NCBI GenBank assembly: GCA_021775835.1
Contig: JAJFHC010000135.1
Span: forward strand, 1 to 24,470
Length of the DNA stretch: 24,470 bases
Origin: Hyphomicrobiales bacterium
GTDB lineage: Bacteria; Pseudomonadota; Alphaproteobacteria; Rhizobiales; JAJFHC01
Reading direction: 5' to 3'
The position numbers were made by a program, and so were the translations under genes. The notes under the pieces were generated by a model, which did no database searches, was not told the origin of the DNA, and saw only the letters and a list, made by a program, of their open reading frames with translations. Shown here one piece after another: positions 16,959-24,470 of this stretch. Every line of letters begins with the position of its first letter. Positions within the stretch are counted from its first letter, which is position 1.

Positions 16959-16972
16959 CCGGGAAATCCCGG
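16959..16972. terminator. Possible bidirectional stem-loop between convergent genes
   Basis: CCGGG-AAAT-CCCGG forms a 5-bp GC stem between the ends of the small hypothetical gene and the M19-like gene. No T-run follows on either strand, so termination is only suggested by position. Confidence 0.25.
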
Positions 16973-17024
16973 ATATCGAAGAATTACGGATGGCCAACAA
17001 ACGGCGTTGCCATCTGCAGGAAAT

Positions 17025-18020
17025 CTATGGCGTCGCGCCCGCCGGTCCGAAACTGTTATCGTAGAACCTCAGCCAGTTGCCGCCCATGACGGCCGCTACA
17101 TCCTGGGCATCAAAGCCCACGGCGCGAAGTCCGTCTTCGATTTTACCAAAATCACGATTGTCCTCGAACCAGGACGGCATTGGCGGAAATCCAGCCGCCG
17201 ATGCCGAGCCTTCGCCATAGTCGATTTCCTTGGTCCAGCGACCGGTCCGCATCCATTCCACTATGCTGTCCGGCTGGTCCTGACAGAGATCGGTTCCAAT
17301 ACCGATATTGGTCACACCCATCAATTCGGCAGTCTTGACGATCATCTGGCAGAAACTCTCCAAGGTGCAGTCAGACTTGTCCTTCAGGTGATGCGGGTAA
17401 ATCGAGAACCCGAGCATGCCGCCGGATTGGCCCAACGCCCGCAATACCTCGTCGGACTTGTTGCGAATGGCCGAGTGCCAGAATTCCGGATTGGCATGGG
17501 TGATCGCGATCGGGCGTTCGGAAATCTCGATTGCCTCAAGCGTTGACCGCTCCGCGGAATGGCTCATGTCGATGACCAGACCGACCCGGTTCATTTCCTT
17601 GATGACCTGGCGTCCCATTCGGGTGATCCCCGGATCTTCCGCCTCAAAACAGCCCGTTGCCAGCAGGGACTGGTTATTGTAGCTCAACTGCATGAACCGC
17701 GCGCCGAGTGTGTGGCAAACCTCCACGAGCCCGATGTCGTCTTCGATGGGTGACGGGTTCTGGAATCCGAAGAATATCGCCGTACGGCCGGTTTCTCTGG
17801 CCAACTTTACATCGGCACCGGTGCGACCCTGAAAAATCAGATCCGGATACCGTTCAAACCAACGGTTCCACTGCTCCACATTAAGCACGGTCTCCCGGAA
17901 GTTTTCATGATAGGCGATCGTGACGTGGACGCCATCGACCCCGCCTTCGCGCATCTGACGGAAAATCTTCTCAGACCAGTTGGCATATTGCAGGTTATCG
18001 ATTCTGTAGGGATGATCCAT
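17025..18020 (-). CDS. M19 (membrane dipeptidase)-like amidohydrolase with incomplete metal site
   Basis: A 331-residue TIM-barrel protein of the renal/membrane dipeptidase family. The frame is open further upstream into the preceding gene, but the ATG at 18020 fits 5 nt after the ALDH stop. Family features are LGARFMQLSYNNQ (105-117), GLVIDMSH (His154), AITHANP (His175) and GIGTDL (Asp244), which match three metal ligands. The N-terminal His-x-Asp pair is missing (RIDNLQYANW instead of an IDGHNDL-like sequence), and the bridging Glu is replaced by Gln87 (FGFQNPSPIEDD). It may use one metal or a different chemistry. It is the second gene of an ALDH operon under a divergent LysR regulator, so it probably acts in a catabolic route. 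Confidence 0.82.
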   Translation of the reverse strand: MDHPYRIDNLQYANWSEKIFRQMREGGVDGVHVTIAYHENFRETVLNVEQWNRWFERYPDLIFQGRTGADVKLARETGRTAIFFGFQNPSPIEDDIGLVEVCHTLGARFMQLSYNNQSLLATGCFEAEDPGITRMGRQVIKEMNRVGLVIDMSHSAERSTLEAIEISERPIAITHANPEFWHSAIRNKSDEVLRALGQSGGMLGFSIYPHHLKDKSDCTLESFCQMIVKTAELMGVTNIGIGTDLCQDQPDSIVEWMRTGRWTKEIDYGEGSASAAGFPPMPSWFEDNRDFGKIEDGLRAVGFDAQDVAAVMGGNWLRFYDNSFGPAGATP

Positions 18021-18025
18021 GGCTT

Positions 18026-19477
18026 CTATTCCGGCTGGCCCGAGGCGGTATAGGCTGTTTTCACGGTGGTGTAGAACTCGGCGGCGTAGGAGCCCTGTTC
18101 GCGTGGGCCATATGAGCTGTCCCCGCGTCCGCCAAAGGGCACATGGTAATCGGTTCCGGCCGTTGGCAAATTGACCATGACACAACCTGTACGTGCATTG
18201 CGACGAAAGTGAGTAGCACGCGCCAGGGAGCGGGTCACGATCCCGGATGTCAATCCGAACTTCGTGTCGTTGACTGTCGCCAGGGCTTCATCATAGGAAC
18301 CGACCTTGATCACACAGGCGATCGGGGCAAACATTTCTTCGATGTTTATGCGCATCGCATTGGTGGTGTTTGAAAACACCGTCGGTGCCATGTAGTAACC
18401 CTCGGTGGGTTGCTCCACGCGATCACCGCCGCACAGAAGTTCCGCCCCCTCTGATTTGCCCAACTCGACGTAACCCAAGTTCTCCTGCAACTGGACGGCA
18501 CTCGCGACCGGTCCGATCTGGGTTCCTTCGGAAAGTGCATGCCCCACTTTCAGGGCACGCGCGCCCGCGACCAGCTTTTCTACAAACGCATCATGCACGT
18601 GCTCGTGCACGATCAATCGCGATGACGCTGTGCATTTCTGACCCGTGCTGCCAAACGCACCGCCCAGGGCTACCGCGACAGCGATGTCGAGATCTCCGTC
18701 GTCCATAACGGCCAGGGCGTTTTTCGAGCCCATCTCCATTTGAACCTTAGTCAGGTTCTCAATTGCTGCTGCCGCGATGCCTTTGCCCACGGGTACCGAG
18801 CCTGTGAACGAGATCGCGTTTATCTTGGGACTTTCAACCAGCCGCTGACCGACGGAGCTGCCCGATCCCATGACAAGATTGAACAAGCCCTTCGGGATGT
18901 CCTGCCCGGCAATGATTTCCGTCAGCGCGACGGCCGAGGCTGGTGTGAGGTTCGCCGGTTTCCAAACAACTGCATTGCCAAAAGCGAGGGCGGGAGCAAT
19001 TTTCCAGCTGGCGGTCGCCGTGGGAAAGTTCCAGGGTGAAATGACGGCCACCACACCCACAGGTTCGCGCCGGACATCAATCTCGATCCCGTCGCGTACC
19101 GAGTCAGCTGTGTCGCCGATCTGGCGCAACGTCTCTGCGGCATAGTAGGTGAAAAACTGCCCGGCACGGTAGACTTCGCCCTTGCCTTCGGCCAGCGGCT
19201 TGCCCTCTTCACGCGCCAGCAGCTCGCCAAGCTCGGGGGCACGTGCCATCAACTCCTGGCCGATTGACATCAGCACCGAGTAGCGGCGCTCGATGCCGAC
19301 GTTAGCCCATTCAGCCTGGGCGGTCCGGGCTGCGTCCAGTGCGGCCTCCACCTGATCGGCATCCGCTTGCGCAAACAGGCCAATAACATCGGACAGGTCG
19401 GACGGGTTCCGGTTTTCTATCTCATTTTCTCCAGCAATCCATTCGCCGGCGATGAAGTTGAATTTTTGATCTGTCAT
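18026..19477 (-). CDS. Aldehyde dehydrogenase, alpha-ketoglutarate-semialdehyde dehydrogenase-like
   Basis: A 483-residue NAD(P)-dependent aldehyde dehydrogenase. It shows SPWNFP (Asn150), the cofactor loop FTGS (224-227), general base Glu248 in EMGSKN and nucleophile Cys282 in GSTGQKCTASS. The C-terminal block TDYHVPFGGRGDSSYGPREQG is like ketoglutarate semialdehyde dehydrogenases used in hydroxyproline, arabinose or glucarate breakdown; other semialdehydes are possible. A ribosome site (AAAGGA) precedes the ATG. It leads an operon with the M19-like gene and diverges from a LysR regulator, which is the likely controller. Confidence 0.92.
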   Translation of the reverse strand: MTDQKFNFIAGEWIAGENEIENRNPSDLSDVIGLFAQADADQVEAALDAARTAQAEWANVGIERRYSVLMSIGQELMARAPELGELLAREEGKPLAEGKGEVYRAGQFFTYYAAETLRQIGDTADSVRDGIEIDVRREPVGVVAVISPWNFPTATASWKIAPALAFGNAVVWKPANLTPASAVALTEIIAGQDIPKGLFNLVMGSGSSVGQRLVESPKINAISFTGSVPVGKGIAAAAIENLTKVQMEMGSKNALAVMDDGDLDIAVAVALGGAFGSTGQKCTASSRLIVHEHVHDAFVEKLVAGARALKVGHALSEGTQIGPVASAVQLQENLGYVELGKSEGAELLCGGDRVEQPTEGYYMAPTVFSNTTNAMRINIEEMFAPIACVIKVGSYDEALATVNDTKFGLTSGIVTRSLARATHFRRNARTGCVMVNLPTAGTDYHVPFGGRGDSSYGPREQGSYAAEFYTTVKTAYTASGQPE

Positions 19478-19582
19478 GAGGTCCTTTCGCGGACTTGCAA
19501 CATGCTGGATTGGACGGAGTTAGTCTGAATACAATTATGGACACGGGCGCCAATTTCAGTCAAAATATAATTTCTGTAATCA

Positions 19583-19613
19583 ATTGTAGTTTTATTGAAG
19601 TTCTATTGTCTGG
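19583..19613 (+). repeat. 11-bp-phased direct repeat upstream of LysR gene
   Basis: ATTGTAGTTTT, ATTGAAGTTCT and ATTGTCTGG follow one another with an exact 11-bp period just before the LysR start codon, in an AT-rich stretch. An inverted pair TACAATT (19530-19536) / AATTGTA (19582-19588) and a direct pair ATTTCAGT/ATTTCTGT (19553, 19570) lie beside them. Together these may be the LysR operator for the divergent ALDH operon. Confidence 0.4.
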
Positions 19614-19621
19614 TTGAAATC

Positions 19622-20509
19622 ATGGCAATCAAGATAGAGATGCTTCGCTGCTTCGCCACCGTGGCGCGTAGCGGCAATTTGGCAGATGCGGCGGACAAGC
19701 TCGGGCGAACGCCGTCTGCACTCTCAATGATGCTCAAGCAATTTGAGGCTCACCTGGGCGCACCGTTGTTTGAATCCGAGCGCAAGAGCAAACTTACCCC
19801 ACTTGGAGATTTTGTCCTGGAAGAAGCCATGCGGGAGCTTGGCCATTTTGAGCGCACGGTTGCTGCCATCGAGAGCTTTGCGCGCGCTGAATCGGGATTT
19901 GTGCGTATCGCCACCGTGCCGTCCGTCGCGGAAGCCATTCTGCCAAGCGCGGTTCACAGTTTTCTGCGTGATCACGCCGGGGTAGGTGTTGACATCCAGG
20001 ACATGGACTCTGCATCGGTACTTCGCGAACTCGAAAATGAGCGCGTCGATCTGGGACTGGCGACCGGGGTGGGTGCAGGCGCCGAAATCAACAGTGACAC
20101 CCTGTTTTCTGATGCGTTCGGTGTGGTGTGCCGCGTAGATCATCCTCTCACCGAAGCCGTCCATCCTCTGGAGTGGTCTGCACTTGACCCTTGGCCCTTC
20201 ATCGCCAATGGCGTTTGCGAACATATCGCGCATGAACACTTCCGCCGCATTCTCGCCGGTTCGGATCTGATGGTACGAAACACGACGTCGCTGCTGGCGT
20301 TGGTGCGCGCCGGGGTCGGGGTAACCGTCCTGCCGCGCCTGGTCGTCGACGGGAAGTCTCCAGACGTGAAATTCCTGTCTGTAGCCGATCCGGATGCACG
20401 CAGGCGCATTGACATCCTCCGCCGGGCGCACGCCACATTATCGCCGGCGGCTTTGAGTTTCGAGCAGGTAATCCGCGACGCGGCGCGCAAAATCGCATCG
20501 ACCTGGTAG
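19622..20509 (+). CDS. LysR family transcription regulator
   Basis: A 295-residue regulator. The N-terminal winged helix-turn-helix (about 4-62) has MLRCFATVARSGNLADAADKLGRTPSALSMMLKQFEAHLGAPLF, typical of LysR proteins. The substrate-binding domain runs from about 85 to 290. The ATG at 19622 is preferred over a TTG at 19595, which lies inside the phased repeat. It diverges from the ALDH/M19-like operon with a 144-bp gap, the classical LysR arrangement, so it probably activates that operon in response to a pathway metabolite and controls itself. The inducer is unknown. Confidence 0.92.
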   Translation: MAIKIEMLRCFATVARSGNLADAADKLGRTPSALSMMLKQFEAHLGAPLFESERKSKLTPLGDFVLEEAMRELGHFERTVAAIESFARAESGFVRIATVPSVAEAILPSAVHSFLRDHAGVGVDIQDMDSASVLRELENERVDLGLATGVGAGAEINSDTLFSDAFGVVCRVDHPLTEAVHPLEWSALDPWPFIANGVCEHIAHEHFRRILAGSDLMVRNTTSLLALVRAGVGVTVLPRLVVDGKSPDVKFLSVADPDARRRIDILRRAHATLSPAALSFEQVIRDAARKIASTW

Positions 20510-20522
20510 ATCACGGTTGCTG

Positions 20523-20552
20523 CGGCGATCGCTCAATGGCGTCAGATCGCCG
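20523..20552 (+). terminator. Stem-loop downstream of LysR gene
   Basis: CGGCGATC (20523-20530) pairs perfectly with GATCGCCG (20545-20552) around a 14-nt loop, 13 nt after the LysR stop. It lacks a T-run. The rest of the 291-bp gap to the helicase (20510-20800) shows no credible gene; short frames there look like chance. Confidence 0.35.
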
Positions 20553-20800
20553 TTCAATTCCGTTTCAAAATTTATCTGCCGGTTACACCTGACGGCCACA
20601 ATATTTCGAACATCAAACAACCATGCCGCACCCCAAGGCGACCGGACCAGGATTCTCGGGCCTGTACAAGGCGTCCAACACACAGTACGACACAGCCAAC
20701 CCAAGCTACTCTGCAGTGACAGACGTCTCTGCAACACGCGCTGTCCCCGACTGTTGAGCTCCAGCACGGCGTCCGAAACCCGAGTTCCGAAAGACGAACA

Positions 20801-22675
20801 ATGACAGACATGGAAGGCATCCTTCCAGCCCTCGGCCAGGCGCTGGACAAACGCGGATACTCCGAATTGACCCCGGTCCAGACAGCGGTCCTGGCGCCCG
20901 AACTGAAAGACGCCGACATCCTGGTTTCAGCCCAGACGGGATCGGGCAAGACGGTGGCGTTCGGCATGGCAATTGCGCCCACATTGCTGGATGGAGAAGA
21001 TCGCTTTACCCGCGCGACGAAGCCCACGGCATTGGTCGTCGCCCCCACCCGTGAACTGGCCCTGCAGGTCCGGCGTGAACTTGAATGGCTCTATGAAATG
21101 ACCGGTGCCGCCGTAGCATCGTGCGTCGGCGGCATGGACATGCGTAACGAACGCCGCGCGCTCGATCGTGGTGCCCACATCGTGGTTGGTACACCGGGGC
21201 GCCTGCGCGATCACATCGACCGGGGCTCCCTCAACACCACCGCGCTCAAGGCCGTCGTGCTTGACGAGGCCGATGAAATGCTCGACCTCGGGTTCAGGGA
21301 AGATCTGGAATTCATACTCGATGCCGCCCCTGCTGACCGGCGCACACTGATGTTTTCCGCAACCGTGCCGCGGTCCATTGCAACGTTGGCTAAACGTTAC
21401 CAGCGCAACGCCGTCCGCATCGCCGCGTCTGCAGAACAGAAACAGCATATCGACATCGAATACCGTGCACTGACGGTTGCAAACAACGATCGGGAAAATG
21501 CGATCGTCAACGTCCTGCGATTCTTCGAGGCAAAGAATGCGCTGGTGTTCTGTGCCACCCGGGCAACCGTCAACCACATGACCAGCCGCTTCAACAATCG
21601 CGGATTCTCAGTGGTCGCCCTGTCCGGCGAACTGACCCAGAACGAACGCACCCACGCCCTGCAGGCCATGCGCGACGGGCGCGCCCGTGTGTGTATTGCA
21701 ACCGATGTGGCCGCCCGTGGCATTGATCTGCCCGATCTGGAACTGGTGGTCCATGCCGACATTCCCAAGACCCCGGAGACCCTGCTGCACAGAAGTGGCA
21801 GAACCGGCCGTGCCGGGCGTAAGGGTGTCAGTGTTGTAATCGTCCCTCAGAATGCCCGCAGACGTACGGAACGTCTGCTGCAGGCCGCTAGCGTCGAAGC
21901 CGTCTGGGCCAAACCACCGTCCGCCGACGAGGTCTTGCGGCGCGACGATGAGCGCATTCTCGCCGATCCGGCATTGAGTGAACCGGTCAAGGAAGAAGAA
22001 CAGGCGTTTGCCCAGGAACTTCTCTCCCGTCACAGCCCCGAACAGGTGGCAGCGGCCCTTGTCCGCCGCTATCGGACAGGGCAATCAGCACCGGAAGAAC
22101 TGCTTGAGGTCACCGCCTCCAAGGACAAGACCGGACCGCGCGACGATTTCAAGAACGGAGTCTGGTTCTCGCTTTCAGTCGGACGCGAGCAGTCCGCTGA
22201 ACCCCGCTGGCTCCTGCCCATGCTGTGCGGCGCCGGCGGTCTCAAAAAGCGCGAAATCGGTGCGATCAGGATCCAGCCTCGGGAAACCTACATCGAGTTG
22301 GCGCCGGAGTGCATCGATCGGTTCCTTGATGCCATAGGGCCCAACAAGACCCTGGAGAAAACAATCAGGGTAAAACGCCTGGATACCGTTCCCGACGGCG
22401 TCAGGGAAGTGCGCGACAAGCCCTACGATAAGAAAAAACCCTTCATCGGCAAGAAGTCGGGGCCCCGCAAGACGGACAAACCTAAGGGAAAGTTAACACC
22501 AAAGTTTGGCAGTGCAACCGGAGCGGGAGACCTGCCCGATCAGTTCACTCCCAAACCCAAGGGCAAGAAGGTCTACAAACCCAAATTCTCAAAAAAGAAG
22601 GCGAACGACAAACAGTCAAGCGGACCGGTTGAGGGTTACCTGAAGCGGAAAAAACCGAAGACGACGACCGAGTAA
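20801..22675 (+). CDS. DEAD-box ATP-dependent RNA helicase with DbpA-type RNA-binding domain
   Basis: A 624-residue helicase. Motifs run in order: Q-motif-like TPVQ (24-27), Walker A AQTGSGKT (44-51), PTREL (82-86), GG and TPGR (131-134), DEAD (155-158), SAT (186-188), ARGID and HRSGRTGRAG (about 330-341). A DbpA-type RNA-binding domain occupies about 450-530 (GVWFSLSVGR... to the RIQPRETYIELAPE segment). The last 90 residues are a Lys/Pro-rich basic tail for non-specific RNA contact. Such proteins act in ribosome assembly or cold-adapted RNA remodelling. It is larger than DbpA, nearer DeaD/CsdA in plan. It stands alone, with no partner gene on the same strand nearby. Confidence 0.93.
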   Translation: MTDMEGILPALGQALDKRGYSELTPVQTAVLAPELKDADILVSAQTGSGKTVAFGMAIAPTLLDGEDRFTRATKPTALVVAPTRELALQVRRELEWLYEMTGAAVASCVGGMDMRNERRALDRGAHIVVGTPGRLRDHIDRGSLNTTALKAVVLDEADEMLDLGFREDLEFILDAAPADRRTLMFSATVPRSIATLAKRYQRNAVRIAASAEQKQHIDIEYRALTVANNDRENAIVNVLRFFEAKNALVFCATRATVNHMTSRFNNRGFSVVALSGELTQNERTHALQAMRDGRARVCIATDVAARGIDLPDLELVVHADIPKTPETLLHRSGRTGRAGRKGVSVVIVPQNARRRTERLLQAASVEAVWAKPPSADEVLRRDDERILADPALSEPVKEEEQAFAQELLSRHSPEQVAAALVRRYRTGQSAPEELLEVTASKDKTGPRDDFKNGVWFSLSVGREQSAEPRWLLPMLCGAGGLKKREIGAIRIQPRETYIELAPECIDRFLDAIGPNKTLEKTIRVKRLDTVPDGVREVRDKPYDKKKPFIGKKSGPRKTDKPKGKLTPKFGSATGAGDLPDQFTPKPKGKKVYKPKFSKKKANDKQSSGPVEGYLKRKKPKTTTE

Positions 22676-22700
22676 CACCACCGACGGTGAAGCGTGCAGA

Positions 22701-23090
22701 TTACTCGACCCGATGGCAAACAGCCTCGATCCGATTGCCGTCCGGATCGAGCAGGAAAGCAGCGTAATAGGAGTCGTGATAGTGCCGGCGCAAACCCGGA
22801 ACTCCGTCATCACGCCCACCGGTTGCCAATCCTGCTGCATGAAAGGCTTCGACGGCAATACGGTTGGGAGCCCGAAAACACCAGTGCCGCCGGTCTGCGC
22901 CGACCGCCTCTCCGGTAGAAACTACTGAAATGTAGGTATGGCTGTCATCATCCGGCCCGTTACGCACGCCAAAACCAATGACGTCGGCATCGCGGCGAAC
23001 ACAGGGATGTCCCAACACTTCAAAAATCGCATCGTAAAACAATCTGGCAGACGACATGTCGGAAACCGTGATTGAAACATGATCGAGCAT
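22701..23090 (-). CDS. VOC family (glyoxalase/bleomycin resistance fold) protein
   Basis: A 129-residue single VOC protein. It begins MLDHVSITVSDMSSARLFYDAIFEVLG, the standard first beta-alpha-beta unit, and ends YYAAFLLDPDGNRIEAVCH, with a Glu at the usual metal position near the C-terminus. The frame is open to 23294, but the ATG at 23090 is where homology starts. VOC proteins include glyoxalase I, dioxygenases and antibiotic-binding proteins; the specific role cannot be read. It converges with the helicase, 25 bp apart, and is divergent from the XRE-2TM gene. Confidence 0.88.
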   Translation of the reverse strand: MLDHVSITVSDMSSARLFYDAIFEVLGHPCVRRDADVIGFGVRNGPDDDSHTYISVVSTGEAVGADRRHWCFRAPNRIAVEAFHAAGLATGGRDDGVPGLRRHYHDSYYAAFLLDPDGNRIEAVCHRVE

Positions 23091-23297
23091 TATTGATATC
23101 CAGGATTGTAGGCAAATATCTGTTTCAGAAGAGACATTTATCATCAAAAGGGCTATGGGACTATGCCTGAAGCTTGACCTTACGCCGCGTGGCGGTCGCC
23201 CTCGTGTCGTGTCGGTGACGGGTCGCTGACGTGGCAATCCAGTGTATAGTTGTCGAAGCTCGTCGTATTGAACGTCAATGCTTTCGGAGTCCAACAG

Positions 23298-23768
23298 GTG
23301 CTGGTTCGCAAACTACGTATCGAGAAAGGCTGGTCGCAGGAGACGTTGGCAGAAGTCAGCGATCTCAGCGTACGCACCATCCAGCGAATTGAGCGGGGCG
23401 GCAATGCCAGCCTGGAGTCTCTGAATGCACTGGCAGCGGTTTTAGAGGTCGATCTGGCCACCCTGACGACGGAGACGAGCATGTACAATCAGAAAGAACT
23501 TTCACACGAAGAGCACGAGGCTGTTGAATACGTCCGCGATATCAAAGGTTTCTATAACCACCTGGGCGTTTACATCATTACGATTGCGGCGATGGCTGCA
23601 ACCAATGTTTACATGGGCACAGACAATTTGTGGTTCATCTGGCCAATGCTGGGATGGGGATTGGGTGTCGCTTCACACGGTCTTGCCGTGTTCGAATTGT
23701 TCTCTCTGTTAGGTATCGATTGGGAGCGGCGTCAGATTAAGAAGCGCATGCAGCGCAATCGGAGCTAA
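23298..23768 (+). CDS. XRE helix-turn-helix protein with C-terminal 2TM domain
   Basis: A 156-residue protein starting at a GTG with GGAG 8 nt upstream; the frame extends back to a TTG at 23250 that overlaps a possible -10 box (TATAGT). The N-terminal HTH (1-57, KLRIEKGWSQETLAEVSDLSVRTIQRIERG) binds DNA. A linker leads to a 2TM domain (about 70-140: EAVEYVRDIKGFYNHLGVYIITIAAMAATNVYMG, then LWFIWPMLGWGLGVASHGLAVFE) with two membrane helices. The tail is strongly basic. The layout predicts a membrane-tethered DNA-binding regulator, though the target is unknown. Confidence 0.85.
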   Translation: MLVRKLRIEKGWSQETLAEVSDLSVRTIQRIERGGNASLESLNALAAVLEVDLATLTTETSMYNQKELSHEEHEAVEYVRDIKGFYNHLGVYIITIAAMAATNVYMGTDNLWFIWPMLGWGLGVASHGLAVFELFSLLGIDWERRQIKKRMQRNRS

Positions 23769-24036
23769 CGCATCATCCGACCACATTTAATGACGTTGAC
23801 CCGGTGCTCTCAATGATCTCTTGTGAAGCAAAACATCCCTGCACGATGACGCGAAACACGGACCCGTTACCATCTGACGCTAGACATTTGATCCAGGAAA
23901 GTGCCCATCTTTTCCAGACATGGCGGAACTTGGGTCGGTTTTTTGCACTTCATGTCGATTCCGGCACGGCCTCTTCATGCCCCCTGCCGGAAGGTGCGAT
24001 CAGGCCAAATCCAATTGAGAGAGATGTGTCATCGTC

Positions 24037-24470
24037 ATGTCCACGAACAGCGACATCGATATTGCGCGTGCCGCGACCGCCTTGCCGATTGCAGAAATTG
24101 GCTCGAAACTGGGCATACCCGACGCCGCGATCGAGCCCTTTGGGCGTACGAAAGCGAAAATTTCCGGAGCGTTCATCGATGGGCTAAAGGACCGCCCGGA
24201 CGGCAAGCTGATACTGGTCACCGCCATGACACCGACGCCGGCCGGCGAAGGCAAGACAACCACCACGGTCGGCCTCGGCGACGGACTGAACCGGATCGGC
24301 AGGAAGACAGCGATCTGCCTGCGCGAGCCCAGCCTCGGCCCGTGCTTTGGCATGAAAGGCGGCGCCGCAGGCGGCGGCTATGCACAAGTCATTCCGATGG
24401 AAGACATCAATCTTCATTTTACCGGCGACTTCCACGCGATCTCGGCAGCTCACAATCTATTGTCCGCGAT
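24037..24470 (+). CDS. fhs: Formate-tetrahydrofolate ligase, N-terminal part
   Basis: The first 144 codons of a gene that runs off the window. The product joins formate to tetrahydrofolate using ATP to give 10-formyl-THF in one-carbon metabolism. Visible features are the early [27 protein letters not shown] segment, the P-loop [16 protein letters not shown] (about 67-82) and [36 protein letters not shown], all highly conserved in this enzyme. GAGAG lies about 13 nt before the ATG. The 268-bp upstream gap (23769-24036) shows no credible gene and no riboswitch I can recognise. Confidence 0.95.
   Translation, partial: MSTNSDIDIARAATALPIAEIGSKLGIPDAAIEPFGRTKAKISGAFIDGLKDRPDGKLILVTAMTPTPAGEGKTTTTVGLGDGLNRIGRKTAICLREPSLGPCFGMKGGAAGGGYAQVIPMEDINLHFTGDFHAISAAHNLLSA

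Noticed and set aside
20517..20804. 95-residue plus-strand frame between LysR and helicase genes
   Set aside because: Low-complexity product with no motif, starting inside a stem-loop and overlapping the helicase start.
22679..22690. Terminator after the helicase gene
   Set aside because: CACC-GAC-GGTG gives only a 4-bp stem with no T-run, too weak to call.
23804..24187. 127-residue plus-strand frame upstream of fhs
   Set aside because: It runs into the fhs coding region in another frame and has no family features.

Overview
The window looks like chromosomal DNA of an alphaproteobacterium, most likely in or near the Rhizobiales/Hyphomicrobiales. The reasons are moderately high GC, the linked block DUF2125 / prephenate dehydrogenase / hisC / metX-metW, a PhaR-phbAB polyhydroxybutyrate cluster, a perfect CtrA-type site (TTAA-N7-TTAAC), and a gloB gene flanked by a methyltransferase and a DUF985 cupin. 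I see no phage, CRISPR array, rRNA, tRNA or intact transposase.

Left part (1-3430): the 3' end of a DUF2125 gene, an OFA-like MFS transporter, a 269-bp structured element with about 35-bp imperfect terminal inverted repeats, a conserved-looking two-helix small membrane protein, and an M24-fold (creatinase/Xaa-Pro peptidase) enzyme that has lost all five metal ligands. Centre-left (3440-7518): the minus-strand pair hisC-tyrC diverges from metX-metW. Back-to-back promoters can be read between them, and a strong hairpin sits at the predicted 5' end of the metX message.

7528-9216 holds a self-contained unit: a CGNR zinc-finger regulator divergent from azlCD (branched-chain amino acid exporter). 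Between them lie two matching palindromic sites (TTCTAACC-N8-GGTT-like) that overlap both promoters and the azlC start codon. 9204-11378 holds a methyltransferase, glyoxalase II (gloB) and a DUF985 cupin. 11428-14444 is PHB metabolism: phbA and phbB on the minus strand, divergent from the repressor gene phaR. A perfect TGCTGC-N3-GCAGCA palindrome and a second TGC-N3-GCA site over the phbA -35 box lie between them; no PHA synthase is in the window.

14458-16263 encodes a PAS-GGDEF-EAL protein with a degenerate GGDEF and an apparently intact phosphodiesterase site; a CtrA-type site faces it. 16559-16933 is a small basic conserved-type protein. 17025-20509 is a catabolic unit: a ketoglutarate-semialdehyde-dehydrogenase-like ALDH followed by an M19-like protein with half of its metal ligands missing, divergent from a LysR regulator with an 11-bp-phased repeat in its leader. 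The right end has a DbpA-type DEAD-box RNA helicase, a VOC-fold protein, an XRE regulator fused to a 2TM membrane domain, and the start of formate-tetrahydrofolate ligase.

Most genes are ordinary. The parts most worth following are the CGNR/azlCD operator pair, the metal-less M24 and M19 homologues, the CtrA-linked phosphodiesterase, the PhaR sites and the terminal-inverted-repeat element. I do not see a clearly new multi-gene defence or biosynthetic system. Promoter and operator calls were made by eye, and family assignments come from remembered motifs, not from searches.
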